A stretch of DNA of 22,600 nucleotides from assembly GCA_031379665.1 (NCBI GenBank), contig JANNFI010000058.1, forward strand, positions 1-22,600. Direction: 5' to 3'. This document shows positions 7,894 through 15,276 of this stretch, in pieces. The DNA comes from SZUA-254 sp031379665 (GTDB lineage Bacteria; Bacteroidota; Ignavibacteria; UBA10030; SZUA-254). The notes beneath the pieces are model-generated. The model was not told the DNA's origin and ran no database searches. It saw only the letters and a program-made list of their open reading frames with translations. Both the position numbers and the translations under genes were made by a program. The first letter of the stretch is position 1. Each line of letters starts with the position of its first letter.

Positions 7894-8334
7894 TCAGTTT
7901 TCCTCGGTGGTGAAGAGGGGAGCGCGAGTCTCCGGCTCTTTTTGAGGCTGTACGGCCTGCACGGTCGGTTTCGGCGCTTCGACGACTTCGGGAGTGGCGA
8001 TCTCGGCCGCCGATTTCGCCTTCGCCGCGATCGCGTGCTTGTCGAGCTGGATCGTCAGGAAGCGGAGGATATTCTCGTCGAGGAGGTAGGCGCGCTCAAG
8101 CTGGGCGATCAGCTGGCCCGGGCCGTTGAATTCGACGTTGACGTAGTACCCGTTGTTCTTCTTCTGGATCGGGTACGCCAGACGTTTCCGGCCCCAGCGG
8201 TTGCTCGCCGTGATGGCGCCGCCGTTCCGCTCGATGACCTCTGCGACATGGGTGAGGGCCGCCTCGATCTGTGAATCCTCGAGCGAGGCGTTGATGATGT
8301 AAGTTGTTTCGTAGCTTTTCCGTTCAGTTGACAT
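7894..8334 (-). CDS. rpsF: 30S ribosomal protein S6
   Basis: S6 is the binding partner of S18. The start is placed at ATG 8332-8334, because GAGGG lies 6-7 nt upstream and the protein then begins MSTERKSYETTYIIN as the family does. A longer frame to 8376 would add 14 unrelated residues. That gives 146 residues: the core S6 fold (1-~100, with NRWGRKRLAYPIQKKNNGYY and the LDENILRFLTIQL strand) and a ~40-residue Ala/Pro/Glu-rich C-terminal tail. Such tails vary between species. It lies downstream of pth by 74 nt, a gap that holds a small stem-loop with CCG in its loop. Confidence 0.96.
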   Translation of the reverse strand: MSTERKSYETTYIINASLEDSQIEAALTHVAEVIERNGGAITASNRWGRKRLAYPIQKKNNGYYVNVEFNGPGQLIAQLERAYLLDENILRFLTIQLDKHAIAAKAKSAAEIATPEVVEAPKPTVQAVQPQKEPETRAPLFTTEEN

Positions 8335-8375
8335 GGCATCCCTCTGGACTGTTGAACAAGATCCCCGGAGAAACA

Positions 8376-8391
8376 ACCGGACACGGCCGGT
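8376..8391 (-). promoter_or_regulatory. Stem-loop with CCG loop in the rpsF leader (candidate S6:S18 site)
   Basis: On the minus strand ACCGG-CCGTGT-CCGGT forms a 5-bp stem with CCG at the 5' side of the loop, 42 nt before the rpsF ATG. Bacterial rpsF operons are often autoregulated by S6:S18 binding a leader RNA with a conserved CCG. The match here is only the short stem and the trinucleotide, so this is a tentative assignment. Confidence 0.25.
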
Positions 8392-8408
8392 CGAACCCGG
8401 GAACAGGG

Positions 8409-8987
8409 TTATGGTGAATCATATTTGTTGACGACGTTCATCGCGCGATCGATGCCGTCACGGACGACCATCAGGGCCGATTCAGCCGCACGGACGGCCA
8501 TCTCGCGGGCGGCCGGGTGCTCTGCGCGATCAAAGGTTGCGAGCACGTAATCCGCGGCTGGCTCCCCGGGCCCTGGGGCCGTCGCTCCCCGGATACCGCA
8601 CCGGAGCCGTGGAAATTCCGCACCCCCCGTTTCCCGGATGATCGACAGCAGGCCGTTGTGCCCGCCGGCGCCCCCTTTCTTCCGCAACCGGATCATCCCC
8701 AGCGGCAGGTGGAGGTCGTCGCAGCAGACGATCAGACGGTCGGGAGTGAGCCCGTACTCCGCGAGGAGCGTCCGGACCGCCTCGCCCGAGTTATTCATGA
8801 ACGTGCGCGGTTCGGCGAGGAGGATGTCGGCACCGTGTTTCCGACCGATCGCACCCCGATAGAGCCGCTGCGCGTGGAACCTTAGCCGGAGTTCGGCGGC
8901 GATCCCCTCCACGACATCGAAACCGACGTTATGCCGTGTGCCATCGTACTCCGACCCCGGATTTCCCAACCCCACGATGAGATGCAT
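8409..8987 (-). CDS. pth: Peptidyl-tRNA hydrolase
   Basis: Pth releases tRNA from prematurely dropped peptidyl-tRNAs by cleaving the ester bond. Its 192 residues match the family. All catalytic and substrate residues are visible: Asn9 in LGNPG, catalytic His19 in TRHN, Asn65 in TFMNNSG, Asp90 in CCDDLHLP and Asn111 in GGHNGLLSI. The commonly seen DDLDLP reads DDLHLP, which leaves the catalytic Asp intact. It starts at ATG 8985-8987 with no clear Shine-Dalgarno sequence, 24 nt after rplY. The rplY-pth adjacency is a widespread bacterial arrangement. Confidence 0.96.
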   Translation of the reverse strand: MHLIVGLGNPGSEYDGTRHNVGFDVVEGIAAELRLRFHAQRLYRGAIGRKHGADILLAEPRTFMNNSGEAVRTLLAEYGLTPDRLIVCCDDLHLPLGMIRLRKKGGAGGHNGLLSIIRETGGAEFPRLRCGIRGATAPGPGEPAADYVLATFDRAEHPAAREMAVRAAESALMVVRDGIDRAMNVVNKYDSP

Positions 8988-9011
8988 CGGCCCAACGGGC
9001 GGGGGTGCCGG

Positions 9012-9746
9012 TTATTTCTTCTTTTCCTCTTTCGCCGGGGCCTTTGCGGGCGCCTTTGCGGCGGTCTTCGCACCCGGTTCGGCCTTCGCATCGCCGGCCG
9101 GCGCTTCCGCGCCATCCTCCGGCTTCTTGCCCTTCGCAATCACTTCCGGCTCCGCGGCGGCGCCTTCGGCTGCGACTTCCGGCGTCGCTTCCTTCTCGAC
9201 CGTCGGCGGGATGACGCCGAGGATGGTGTCGTCATCGTGCGCGAGGATGGTGACGTCGGCGATTTTGATGTCCCTGACGTGGATGAATTGGTTCATCTTC
9301 AACTCGGCCGCATTCACCTCAATGTGGTTCGGGATATTTTTCGGGAGGCACGAGATGCGGAGCCTCCGGATCGACTGCTGCAGGACGCCGCCGTCCTTCA
9401 CACCCGCGGGCGTGCCGCCGGTGATGACGACCGGGATCTCGAGGGTGATCTCCTCGTTCTCGCGGAGGCCCTGGAAGTCGACGTGGACCGGCAGGTCGGT
9501 GACAGGATCGAACTGCACGTCCCGGAGGATGCACTTCTTGTCACCCCCGTCGGGAAACTTCAGGTTGATGATGTGCGACTCTGTTGTGAAGATGAGGGGA
9601 TTGAGGCTCTTCCCCGTCACCGAGAAGGGAATATTCGTCTCCCCGTGGATGTAGTAGATCCCCGGGACCTTTCCTTCACGCCGGAGGGCGCGCCCTCCGT
9701 ACCCCGGACGGTTTCGAATTTCTGCCTGGATCGTAATTTCGTGCAT
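9012..9746 (-). CDS. rplY: 50S ribosomal protein L25, CTC/TL5 form
   Basis: L25 binds 5S rRNA. This is the long, general-stress CTC type: the L25 domain at 1-~95 (MHEITIQAEIRNRPGYGG, LRREGKVPGIYY, HVDFQGL), the TL5 C-terminal beta domain (~100-187), then a ~55-residue low-complexity tail of Ala/Pro/Glu/Lys with repeated KAPA units and a terminal EEKKK. The start is placed at ATG 9744-9746, with GAGGA 9 nt upstream. The upstream extension of the frame to 9830 would overlap prs and adds non-family residues. It lies 16 nt after prs, so prs-rplY-pth form an operon. Confidence 0.95.
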   Translation of the reverse strand: MHEITIQAEIRNRPGYGGRALRREGKVPGIYYIHGETNIPFSVTGKSLNPLIFTTESHIINLKFPDGGDKKCILRDVQFDPVTDLPVHVDFQGLRENEEITLEIPVVITGGTPAGVKDGGVLQQSIRRLRISCLPKNIPNHIEVNAAELKMNQFIHVRDIKIADVTILAHDDDTILGVIPPTVEKEATPEVAAEGAAAEPEVIAKGKKPEDGAEAPAGDAKAEPGAKTAAKAPAKAPAKEEKKK

Positions 9747-9762
9747 GGTGTGTGTCCTCGCG

Positions 9763-10710
9763 TTAACTTTTGTCCACGTCGAACAGCGAACTGATCGACT
9801 GGTTTGAAAAACCCCGTCGTATGGCCTCACCGAAGATGTCGGAGACGGTGAGGACCTCTATTTTTTCCGTTTTCGCGGCCGGAGCCGTGATTGGTATCGA
9901 ATCGGTCACGTACATCTTCGAGACGGCCGAGTCCTGTATCCGCTCGAGCGCCTTCCCCGAAAGGATGGGGTGCGTGCAGGCCCCGAATATTTCCAGCGCT
10001 CCCTTGGCCCTGAGCGCGTCTGCGGCCCCGCAGAAGGTCCCGCCCGTGTCGATCAGATCGTCGACGATCAGGATGTTCCGTCCGTCGACGTTCCCGATAA
10101 TGTTCATCACTTCGGCGAGGTTTGGCGTGGGGCGCCTCTTGTCGATTAGAATGAGGTCCGCGTCCAGCCGCTTTGCGAAGGCCCTCGCCATTTTGATCCC
10201 GCCGACGTCCGGCGATACGACCGCAAGATTTGGAATCCTGTTCTTCGTGAAGAACCCCGAGTAGAGCGTCGACGAGTAGAGATGGTCCACCGGGATGTCA
10301 AAGAAACCCTGAATCTGTGGCGCGTGCAGGTCCATCGTAATGACCCTGTCGGCTCCCGCCTCGGTGATCAGGTTCGAGACGAGCTTCGCGGTGATCGAGA
10401 CCCTCGGTTGGTCCTTGCGGTCCTGCCTCGCGTAGCCGAAGTACGGGATGACCGCAGTCACCTTCCTCGCGGATGCGCGCTTCGCGGCGTCGATCATGAT
10501 CAGGAGCTCCATCAGGTTCTCGGCCGGCGGATTTGTCGACTGGATGATGAAGACGTCCGTGCCCCTGATGTTCTCGCCGTATTTTACCCAGATTTCACCG
10601 TCGCTGAAGTTCTTCAGCACGCAGTTGCCGAGGGGGATTCCCAGGTTCAGCGCGATTTTCTCGGCGAGCGCCCGGTTCGAGCGGCCCGCAAATATCTTCA
10701 ACTCAGACAT
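9763..10710 (-). CDS. prs: Ribose-phosphate pyrophosphokinase (PRPP synthetase)
   Basis: Transfers pyrophosphate from ATP to ribose 5-phosphate to make PRPP for purine, pyrimidine, His, Trp and NAD synthesis. At 315 residues it has the canonical class I length. Visible motifs are NFSDGEIWVKYGENIRG, PYFGYARQDRK (89-99), the metal-binding His129 in TMDLHAPQIQGFFDIP, the flexible-loop KRRPTPN (191-197), and the PRPP loop ILIVDDLIDTGGTF (213-226). The ATG is at 10708-10710 after an A/T-rich stretch without a clear Shine-Dalgarno sequence. It is the first gene of the translation cluster. Confidence 0.97.
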   Translation of the reverse strand: MSELKIFAGRSNRALAEKIALNLGIPLGNCVLKNFSDGEIWVKYGENIRGTDVFIIQSTNPPAENLMELLIMIDAAKRASARKVTAVIPYFGYARQDRKDQPRVSITAKLVSNLITEAGADRVITMDLHAPQIQGFFDIPVDHLYSSTLYSGFFTKNRIPNLAVVSPDVGGIKMARAFAKRLDADLILIDKRRPTPNLAEVMNIIGNVDGRNILIVDDLIDTGGTFCGAADALRAKGALEIFGACTHPILSGKALERIQDSAVSKMYVTDSIPITAPAAKTEKIEVLTVSDIFGEAIRRGFSNQSISSLFDVDKS

Positions 10711-10899
10711 TCAAAAAAACGTACATCCGGATGATGTGTTTCCAGGATTATTTGCGCCGAATGCGGCCCAATAGAGGCTTCCCGCAGAATCAAGAGCTTC
10801 CAATATAGGGATTTTCGGGATATCGCGCAACCCCGGGAAGGAGACCACCCGACGTCGCCCGGAAAGCCGGGGGAAACGGTCTGCCGGGCGATCGCAGCA
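10711..10899. other. Intergenic region between the propeller-protein gene and prs
   Basis: 189 bp with no credible ORF or RNA gene. It must hold the prs promoter unless transcription reads through from the T9SS genes. I find no convincing -35/-10 pair; the best partial match on the minus strand is an AAATAATCC stretch near 10746-10754. GC-rich inverted repeats near 10855-10891 lie just past the end of the propeller-protein gene. Confidence 0.6.
10855..10891 (-). terminator. Inverted repeats past the propeller-protein gene (possible terminator)
   Basis: Eight-base arms TCGCCCGG (minus 10891-10884) and CCGGGCGA (10862-10855) can pair over a long loop. Alternatively, CCCGG at minus 10871-10867 and CCGGG at 10862-10858 make a compact 4-nt-loop hairpin. 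There is no T tract downstream, so this is at best a weak or Rho-assisted end. Confidence 0.3.
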
Positions 10900-13800
10900 T
10901 TATTTCAGGAGGAGCATTTTCGTCGAAAACGTGCGGGTGACGCCATCGACGCCGGTGGCGTCCATCCGGCAAAAGTAGATGCCGGAGCCGTACGCATCGG
11001 CCCGGAAGTCGAGCCGGTGGCTTCCCGCGGCGAATTCACGGTCCTCCGTCAGGCGTGCGACCGTCTGACCCAACACATTGAACACCCTCACCGATACGGT
11101 CGCATCGGACGCGAGGTCGAAGGCGATGGTCGTCGTCGGGTTGAAAGGGTTGGGATAATTCTGGTGGAGAGCGAACGCCTTTGGCACCTCGACGCCCGTG
11201 CCGGCGCGGACAACGATCGAGGTCACCGCGGCGTCGCGCAGGACGAAGGGGTTCCCCGGACCCACGTTGAGCGCAAGCACGGCGTCCGTGACCCCGTCGA
11301 TGAGGTCGATGGTCGTCATGGCATCGTCGTCGCCCGGCGTCAGTACGATCGTCACCGGGTACCTGGCGCCACGGAGCACGATCGGCTGTGAGACCGATCC
11401 CGCATTCCCAAAGAGTTCGGCCACGCGATCCGAGGCGAAACGGGCGTCGAAGACGCCCGCCGGCGGAGGCGGCGGCAGTTCGTAGGCGAGCGGGTTCACG
11501 CCCTCGGGATACCGGCGGCTGAAGTGCAGTGTTTGCCCCGAACCGTGACGGTCCGTCACAGTGATGCCGTTCATCCGGGCAAGAGCTTCCCACTCCGGCG
11601 GGAGGGCGGTGATCCTGGGGGCGGCAGCCGAGGAGGAGAGGACGAGCGTGCCGGTCGCGTTGGTCTTGACCCAGTAGCCACGCGCGGGCTGCAGGGCGGT
11701 CGTGGGCGTGTAGCTCGCTCCGAACCCGAAGTACGAACTCACGACGTTACCGGGCGGCTGTTGGCCGATCGACACCGTGGGGACCGGCCCGGTGACGGTG
11801 CCGATCATGTTCCACCCGGCGTTGACCGGGATCGTGTCAGACTCGACGGTATCGCCGTCGATGCCGATATCCTGGTTGTTTGAGAATTTGAGCCAGTATG
11901 CCACGCCGTTGTCGAGGGTGTCATCGTACTGGTAGCCGTTGTTGAAGAAAAACGCCTTCGAGACCGCCGACGGGAATATGAGGGTCTTCAACTTCGTCCC
12001 GGTGGGCTTCAGAGGGAGCGAGATGATGTTCCACCCGCTGTTGAACGAGAAGAACTCAGGCCCGTCGTGGACGATCTCCACCTGGGTGATCGCGGGGTTC
12101 GTCACCACGTAGGTGTTCTGGTTCCTCATGTTGATGGAGAATTGGGCGCCGGCAGTGGCCTTGTCGCGCAATGTGAATTTTCCCGGGGGGAAGTTCGCGA
12201 CGTTCCACCGCAGGGTGAAGGGGAACCCGCCGGGTCCCGCCTGGAGCCTCGCGGAGTACGTATTCTTGTCGTGGAGGATCGTCAGGATGTCCCTGAAATC
12301 GGCCGGCGAGCCCTGCGTCGGGGGAAGGAGCCATCGGGTGTCGAACGTCCCCACACCCGGGGCCACCGCAAGGGCAGCTTCCCCGAGAGCGGTGTCGATG
12401 CCGTCGGTCGAGCCCGGGTAGGCGCCGTAAAGGAGGGTATCCTTCAGGCCCCCGTTGTCAGTGAGGAAGAGGCTGTCGACGAACTGGAACTGGTTCTTCG
12501 GCAGGAAATCGTACCAGCCGAGGTACCAGCGTGAGAAATTTCTGACCGAATCGAGCGAGATCGCCACGAGATCGCTGTCGAGGTAGTCCGTCTGCCCCAT
12601 GTTGACCACGATGTTCGCCGAGTCCCTGAAAAGGACCAGGTCTTCGATCGGGATCGTCGTCTCGGAGGTATCGTACCGGAAAGAGACGGTGGCCATGTAG
12701 TTGTTCCCCCCGGTGGCCTTCACGTTGTACCAGCGCCGGACGAACACCGAGTCGCCCTGGCCGGGGGGCACGGCCCCCGGGGTCGCGGTCATCGTCACCG
12801 TGTCCGGCGGCGTGCCGACGGGTTGGAACCGGATGTAGGTCACGGGGCTCTCGAACCGGTAGGGGGCGAGGTTCCCCGGCGCGATCGCCCTGCGGATCGT
12901 CCCCGGGCCGGTCGTCCCGGTCCCCTGGAGGGCGGCAGGGTCGCCGTTGAGGATCAGCAGCGTGTCCACTGACCGCAGCGTCAAGTCGCCAAGGATCAGG
13001 AGGGAATTCCGGATGACCACGTTGCCCACGCTCTGGACTCGCACACTCTCGCGGAAGATCACGTTGTGGAACTTTCCCCTGATCAGTCCGTTCCCGTTGA
13101 AGACCACGGTCGAGGATCCGTGGATGAATTGACCGTTTCCCCCGACGACGAAATCCCGTCCTACCACGAAGTTTGTTTTAGCCACCGGGTCGAGCTCCAG
13201 CGTCCCGTCGACGTTGACGTTTCCCTTCACGACGAATTCCGCCACTCCGTTGCGCATCGTCAGTCTCGCGCCCGTGGCGATCCGCAACGCGCCGATGTTG
13301 ATCTGCTGGACGGTCGACCGGATCACCGGGTTGCGCGCGGTCAGCGGTATCGACACGCTGTCCGATTTTCCGGGGATGCCGGACGGGGTCCAGTTCCCGG
13401 GGAACGTCCAGAGGGAATCGGAGGCCCCGGTCCAGGTGCGCACCGGCAGGGGGGTCACGCCGGAGCAGATGATCGTCCCGCCCTCTCCCGCCGCGAAGAG
13501 AATGCCTCCCGCCGAGAGCCGCACCAGTTGGACGTCGAACAGCGTCTGGCTGGTTCCGCTCACCATCCTCGACCAGGTGGCGCCGCCGTTTGTCGTGAGG
13601 ACGATGGTGCCCTCGTCGCCGACCGCCCACCCCGTCGTGGGGCTGCTGAACACCATCCCGTAGAAACTCTCAAAGAAATCGCCGGTGAGGGAGTTCCAGT
13701 TTTCACCGCCGTCGATCGTCTTCAGCAGGGTCCCGAAATCACCCGACGCGTAGACTGTGTTCGCATCGATGACATCCAGGCTGTAGATCGCCTGGGTTGT

Positions 13801-15252
13801 GCCGCTGAACTGTTCGACCCAGGTCGCGCCGCCGTTGGTCGTCTTGAATATCTCGCCGCCGTACCCGGCAATCCATCCCACCTGGTCGTTCACGAAGCGG
13901 ATCTTCAGGAAGGAGGTGAACGACGCTACCGTCTGCGCGGTCCACGCCGTGCCGCCGTTAGTCGTCGAGAGAATCGTGCCGAAATCGCCGACCGCCCATC
14001 CCCGCGACGCATTCAGGAAGTAGACCGAGTTGAGCGTCTCCTCTGAGCGGCTGTTCTGGTCGTTCCAGGTCGCGCCCCCGTTGGTGGTCTTGAGGATGAC
14101 GGCGCTGTCCCCCACGATCCAGCCCGTGTTGTTGTCGACGAACCAGACGCCGTAGTAGGTCTGGAAGATGCCGGTGAACAGTTCGTTCCAGTTGTAGCCG
14201 CCGTCGCTCGACTTTGCAAACGTCCCCTCCTCACCCACGGCGAAACCGTTCGTCTGATTCGGGAAATGGACGCCATAGAGGATGTTCTTGGTGCCGGTCG
14301 AGAGGACGTCCCAGGTGGTGCCGCCGTCCGTCGTCTTCAATATGGTCCCGTAGTCCCCGACGCCGTACCCGAGCGTGGGGGAGACGAAGTTCACCGCGTA
14401 GATGTCGTTGTACGTATTGCTCGACTGCTCGAACCAGGAGAGCCCTCCGTTCGTCGTCTTGATGATCGAGCCGAACGCTCCCATCGCCCACCCGTTGAGG
14501 ACCGAAGTAAAATGGATCTTGAAAAGGCTGTAGATCGCGTTGGTCGGCATCGGTGTCCAGGAATCGCCGCCGTCGAGGGTCTTCAGGACCTTGCCGAAGG
14601 CTCCCGCGGCGTACCCCACGGTCGACGAGAGGAAAATCACCGAGTAGAGGGGTTGCGTGGTGCCGCTGACCTGCGCAGACCACGTCTCCCCGCCGTCGGT
14701 CGAATGGATGATCGTGCCTGTCGCGCCGACCGACCACCCGGTGAGCGAGTCGAGGAAGAAAACATCATACAGGTTCGTTAAAACGCCCGTCGACTCGGCG
14801 TGCCAGGTCGAACCGGCATTCAACGTGGAATACATCGAGCCTTTGCTGCCGCTGATCCAGCCGATGTCGGGGGAATGGAACTGCACTGAGAGGAGGTCGC
14901 GGATGGTGGAGAGCTGCTCGAACTGCCACGTGTGTCCGCCGTTCGTGGTGCGAATCGCCTGGCCAGTGACCCCCACGGCCCAACCGTCGTCGTTGGAGGT
15001 GAAATCGATGTCGAAGAGCGATTCCGTCATCCCCCCGGCGGTCGGGGTGACGAGCCACGTGGTACCCCCGTTCGTCGTTTTGATGATCGTGCCGTAGTCG
15101 CCGACGGCGAGGATAGTGTCCGCGTTCACCGACGTGATGCCGTTGAGCAGGTTGCCCTGCGGCAGCGGGTTGACCCACTGCCACGACGTCTGTCCGGCGC
15201 CCGTGGCGCTGATCAGGATCGTGGAAAGGACGAGGATACGGATGTTATTCAT
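10900..15252 (-). CDS. T9SS-secreted YCF48/Asp-box beta-propeller protein
   Basis: A large exported protein of about 1450 residues. From ATG 15250-15252 it begins MNNIRILVLSTILISATGAGQ, a clear signal peptide; a GTG three codons upstream (15261) is possible but less likely. Residues ~38-600 hold 14 tandem ~41-residue units of the form GWxVGxxGxIxxTTNGGxTW (YCF48/Asp-box type), enough for two seven-bladed propellers. After that come a Trp-rich entry segment (WTGASDSLWTFPGNW) and a beta-helix-like stretch of short repeated strands (~640-790). The remainder comprises a segment around 790-920, a DGID...GTFDTRW module (~950), two GWN-(I/M)I modules (~1072 and ~1146), a PPPPPAGVFDARF module (~1260), and a T9SS type A sorting domain (~1360-1450) with NYPNPFNPTTTI and a terminal KMLLLK. 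It is expected at the cell surface or outside. The role is unknown; it could be adhesive or structural. The start is ~24 nt past the upstream carboxypeptidase gene, so they are co-transcribed. Confidence 0.88.
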   Translation of the reverse strand: MNNIRILVLSTILISATGAGQTSWQWVNPLPQGNLLNGITSVNADTILAVGDYGTIIKTTNGGTTWLVTPTAGGMTESLFDIDFTSNDDGWAVGVTGQAIRTTNGGHTWQFEQLSTIRDLLSVQFHSPDIGWISGSKGSMYSTLNAGSTWHAESTGVLTNLYDVFFLDSLTGWSVGATGTIIHSTDGGETWSAQVSGTTQPLYSVIFLSSTVGYAAGAFGKVLKTLDGGDSWTPMPTNAIYSLFKIHFTSVLNGWAMGAFGSIIKTTNGGLSWFEQSSNTYNDIYAVNFVSPTLGYGVGDYGTILKTTDGGTTWDVLSTGTKNILYGVHFPNQTNGFAVGEEGTFAKSSDGGYNWNELFTGIFQTYYGVWFVDNNTGWIVGDSAVILKTTNGGATWNDQNSRSEETLNSVYFLNASRGWAVGDFGTILSTTNGGTAWTAQTVASFTSFLKIRFVNDQVGWIAGYGGEIFKTTNGGATWVEQFSGTTQAIYSLDVIDANTVYASGDFGTLLKTIDGGENWNSLTGDFFESFYGMVFSSPTTGWAVGDEGTIVLTTNGGATWSRMVSGTSQTLFDVQLVRLSAGGILFAAGEGGTIICSGVTPLPVRTWTGASDSLWTFPGNWTPSGIPGKSDSVSIPLTARNPVIRSTVQQINIGALRIATGARLTMRNGVAEFVVKGNVNVDGTLELDPVAKTNFVVGRDFVVGGNGQFIHGSSTVVFNGNGLIRGKFHNVIFRESVRVQSVGNVVIRNSLLILGDLTLRSVDTLLILNGDPAALQGTGTTGPGTIRRAIAPGNLAPYRFESPVTYIRFQPVGTPPDTVTMTATPGAVPPGQGDSVFVRRWYNVKATGGNNYMATVSFRYDTSETTIPIEDLVLFRDSANIVVNMGQTDYLDSDLVAISLDSVRNFSRWYLGWYDFLPKNQFQFVDSLFLTDNGGLKDTLLYGAYPGSTDGIDTALGEAALAVAPGVGTFDTRWLLPPTQGSPADFRDILTILHDKNTYSARLQAGPGGFPFTLRWNVANFPPGKFTLRDKATAGAQFSINMRNQNTYVVTNPAITQVEIVHDGPEFFSFNSGWNIISLPLKPTGTKLKTLIFPSAVSKAFFFNNGYQYDDTLDNGVAYWLKFSNNQDIGIDGDTVESDTIPVNAGWNMIGTVTGPVPTVSIGQQPPGNVVSSYFGFGASYTPTTALQPARGYWVKTNATGTLVLSSSAAAPRITALPPEWEALARMNGITVTDRHGSGQTLHFSRRYPEGVNPLAYELPPPPPAGVFDARFASDRVAELFGNAGSVSQPIVLRGARYPVTIVLTPGDDDAMTTIDLIDGVTDAVLALNVGPGNPFVLRDAAVTSIVVRAGTGVEVPKAFALHQNYPNPFNPTTTIAFDLASDATVSVRVFNVLGQTVARLTEDREFAAGSHRLDFRADAYGSGIYFCRMDATGVDGVTRTFSTKMLLLK
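10903..12405 (-). repeat. C-terminal cargo module, copy 2 (propeller protein)
   Basis: About 500 codons whose order of landmarks repeats that of 15280-16785: DGIDxxxGEAxLAxxPxxGTFDxRW, then (G/N)WxxxSLP and a second W-containing sister unit, then PPxPPxGxFDARF, then the NYPNPFNP sorting domain ending in Lys. Similarity is at protein level; I see no long identical DNA. Confidence 0.8.
13453..15141 (-). repeat. 14 tandem YCF48/Asp-box repeats (~123 bp period)
   Basis: Fourteen in-frame units of ~41 codons, each centred on G(W/Y/F)xxGxxGxxxxTx(N/D)GGxxW. Thirteen are complete; the last (ending near residue 600) keeps only the GEGGTI part and lacks the Asp-box. The spacing between successive GW positions is a nearly constant 41 residues. 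The units are diverged in sequence, so they arose by old duplications rather than recent expansion. Confidence 0.9.
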
Positions 15253-15276
15253 TGTTCGCACCGGGAATGATGACGA

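Noticed and set aside
7894..8376. Longer S6 start at 8376
   Set aside because: It adds 14 residues unlike S6 and would use up the candidate leader; ATG 8334 has a good ribosome binding site.
9012..9830. Longer L25 start at 9830
   Set aside because: It overlaps the prs coding end and adds 28 residues that are not family-like; ATG 9746 has a GAGGA site and matches the L25 N terminus.
10711..10899. Possible small RNA or tRNA gene upstream of prs
   Set aside because: No cloverleaf or strong promoter-plus-terminator pair was found; only modest GC inverted repeats are present.
13453..15141. 123-bp periodic repeats as a possible CRISPR or DNA satellite
   Set aside because: The periodicity is in-frame protein repetition (41 codons) with diverged DNA; there are no conserved direct repeats with unique spacers.
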